Shown: one piece after another, positions 62,040 to 64,000 of the stretch
Layout of the letters: each line of letters starts with the position of its first letter
Position numbering within the stretch: the stretch's first letter is position 1
Assembly (NCBI GenBank): GCA_946800325.1
Contig: OX326961.1
Span: 46,339,415 to 46,403,414 of the forward strand
DNA from: Luzula sylvatica
Taxonomy: Eukaryota > Streptophyta > Magnoliopsida > Poales > Juncaceae
Direction of reading: 5' to 3'
DNA length: 64,000 nt
Program-made: the position numbers and the translations under genes
Notes under the pieces: generated by a model
What the model was told of the DNA's origin: nothing
Databases searched by the model: none
Seen by the model: only the letters and a program-made list of their open reading frames with translations

Positions 62040-62800
62040 ACATTATATATATTATAAATAGAAAAATGAAATAGTGAGTCGTTAAATATTATCATACAAA
62101 TTTTAAGTATAATAACGTGAAATATTTAATTTATTTATGTATTTATTAATTTATATTGAATAAAATAATTTGTAAAATAAAATCAATAAGAGTATTTTTT
62201 TCCAAAAAAGAAAAAAATGATGGAATGTTAAAGTTAGAGTTTGTAGGAATTTTTTTGAAGAATTCAAATCAATTTGTAAGGATTTTTTTTTAAAGTAATA
62301 TAAAAGGTAGGAGGTTTTCGAGAAATTCCAAAAATAAATAAATAAAGGGTTTGTGAAGAATTTGATGTGCTAAACAAAACATAAACGGTTTTCGAGATTA
62401 TTATTGAGTATTGTTTTTAGCATAGGCAAAGGATGTGAGGTTGCAAGATAGAAATTGTTCCTTTCTAGCCTTGAAAAAGGATAGAGGGAGATATCTCTCG
62501 GGCCCCTCGATTGAATTGAGATTGATGAAATGCCTGGCCAAGATCGATGGAACTCAATAGAGTTCGCATTGTTATTATCAATCTAATTCTTATTGAGAAA
62601 GAGTATATCTGATCAAAATAAAAGAGGATGACTTGAAGTTTTAGGCTTCACCGTGACTCTTTTGATCGGAAGATATCGCGAACAATAGGACTAGTAACAA
62701 TTATCTAAGCTAGGTATGAAGATGTACTGCATCTTCGTAAAGGTGTTCTCCACCTTTTTTCGTGCTAATTCTGGGTAGGTATTAACGGCAGTCTAGTGCT
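62040..62800. other. Intergenic, nothing recognised
   Basis: Moderate GC from 62440 onward with no intact frame; may belong to the retroelement-like remnant that follows. Confidence 0.4.
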
Positions 62801-63625
62801 TGCAATAGCTTGTGGATTGTTGCCATATCCACTGCCAGTCCTAGACGAACCTACAACGGTCACACCAAGATTTCGTAACATATCGGATTCTCAAGATAAT
62901 GCTCACCAATACGTTTGTTGGACAAACAAAATGAAATCACGTGTGATTAGATCTCACGACATATGTTGGACATATGGCCAAGTTGATTAAGTCTTAATCC
63001 AAGAGGGAGTTTGAAAGAAAATATGGCTTAAGAATTAACTTGGAAGAATTTATATAAATAGGAAAATCTGCAGTCAGAATTGGGCCGTTAATATTATTAG
63101 GTATTTAACCAAATTTTAGCCTATTAGGCTTTATTCTAATTCGGGCCCATTCAGATAATTAATCTTTATTTAACCTAATTTTGGCCTATTATATTCTGAC
63201 CTAATTTTGCCTATAAATATATATTCTGATTTCGATTTTCTCTCTCCTAAGAATTCATTCTGAACTAATTCTGGCCGCCAAATATTTTTTCTCTTTTTCA
63301 CAACAAGAATAGAGATCTGGTGAGATTCAGAGCGAGAATTTTGAGCAAAACTTTGGGAAAAATAATCGTAACGTCGACTAGAACGGCGTTGGCGGTTCGG
63401 ATCAGACGAAATCGAGGTGGACACGAGTAGAGGGAGTGCAAGAGCAATCCTTGGAGAAGGTTCACGAGATCTGGACAAGAAGGCATCACGTACTAACTTG
63501 TACGAGGTAAAATTCTGAATAACTCTTCCTTTTTCGGTGTTTTTCGAGTGTGATCCAAGGTAGAATTAGGTTACGCATGCGTGAATAATTCCGCTGCATA
63601 CTCTGATAATCGTATGCGTAATCCT
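62801..63625 (+). mobile_element. LTR-retrotransposon-like remnant (possible copia LTR)
   Basis: A purine-rich aagagggagtttgaaag near 63000 resembles the polypurine tract and preceding end of a copia element. About 210 bp on is a TATA box with CT-rich leader (gcctataaatatatattctg, tttctctctcc), and at 63585 aattccgctgcatactctga resembles the 3' end of copia LTRs. No gag/pol frame remains and no paired LTR is in the window. Tentative. Confidence 0.35.
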
Positions 63626-63857
63626 ACAAAAACATCCAAAATTTTCTTATTATGGGATATTTTCGGGTATTTTTCGGGTTCGGGTTCGGATAACGAGTAT
63701 ACCCGCGGGTAAAAAATTTCCTCCGTACCCGAACCCGGAGCGGGTACTTTTTTTCGGGTATTACCCGACCCGCGGATATTTTTTTCGGGTATTACCCGTC
63801 CCGTTCGGGTCGGATACCCGCGGGTTCGGGTTTCTACCCGGCCCATTGACATTCCTA
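63626..63857. mobile_element. Truncated copy of the 15.5-kb hAT-like ACCCGAA element
   Basis: Begins catccaaaattttcttatta, as does the corresponding interior of the copy at about 15760, and runs collinearly to the same right end (ggcccattgacattccta). The left half is missing. Confidence 0.75.
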
Positions 63858-64000
63858 ATTCCATGTGATAGACCAATTTCATCTCATAAGCGGAAGAGAG
63901 GGCTCTTTTTCCATATTTCTATTACATACTCTTTTATATTTTACTTTTCTTGTTAGGCTAGAATAAAATATTTAATCCACACTATTGCACTCACGATCCG
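63858..64000. other. Right window edge
   Basis: AT-rich; nothing recognised. Confidence 0.4.

Noticed and set aside
62796..62990. 64-residue plus-strand frame
   Set aside because: No retroviral or other domain; lies in front of the LTR-like remnant and is probably chance or decayed sequence.

Overview
This is plant nuclear DNA: AT-rich, with spliced genes using GT/AG introns, site II and telo-box promoter motifs, chloroplast and Golgi cell-wall genes, Pol III tRNA genes, and a dense load of MITEs, foldback elements, a LINE, a SINE and a Helitron. The proteins match core eudicot orthologues closely. I could not narrow the family from sequence alone.

Layout. 1-1121 is the 3' end of a SOQ1-type thylakoid photoprotection gene (+). 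4765-5415 is a single-exon atypical bHLH (AIF/bHLH147 group, +). 12394-13932 is the GPN1 GTPase (+), and 14641-15267 is complex I subunit NDUFA5 (-), convergent with it. 15.4-21 kb is repeat territory: hAT-like ACCCGAA and GGATCC-rich elements, a decayed LINE and an old degenerate tandem array. 21834-24871 is an AINTEGUMENTA-like double-AP2 transcription factor (-). 25269-27137 is a large foldback element with a 9-bp target duplication. 29553-32067 is long-chain acyl-CoA oxidase ACX2 (-). Just upstream of ACX2, at 32.46-33.21 kb, lies a broken copy of the AIL first exon, intron and promoter.

33.2-41.5 kb contains almost only mobile elements: a second foldback element, two hAT MITEs with 8-bp target duplications, a MITE inside a TA microsatellite, a non-autonomous Helitron carrying a ggtcc-rich tandem array, and a third locus of the foldback family. 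A small membrane-protein gene is at 41865-42128 (-). 42.46-50.22 kb is a 3.9-kb tandem duplication, both copies with a conserved TATA box and two conserved GC-rich boxes but no convincing protein. One copy has gained a SINE and the other a 34-bp minisatellite. 50.9-52.7 kb holds one tRNA-Ala and three tRNA-Gly genes on an exact 150-bp period. 52916-55786 is a Prp43/DHX15-type DEAH helicase (+), convergent with the cell-wall O-acetylation gene RWA (56173-59149, -). The right end has a third complete foldback element (60645-62030) and LTR-like and hAT-like remnants.

The host genes are unrelated housekeeping or regulatory genes with no shared pathway. The novelty is in the repeat biology: inverted-repeat elements with 9-bp target duplications, a hairpin-apex motif recurring at five places, and the 27-bp element perfectly conserved four times in the 3.9-kb duplication.
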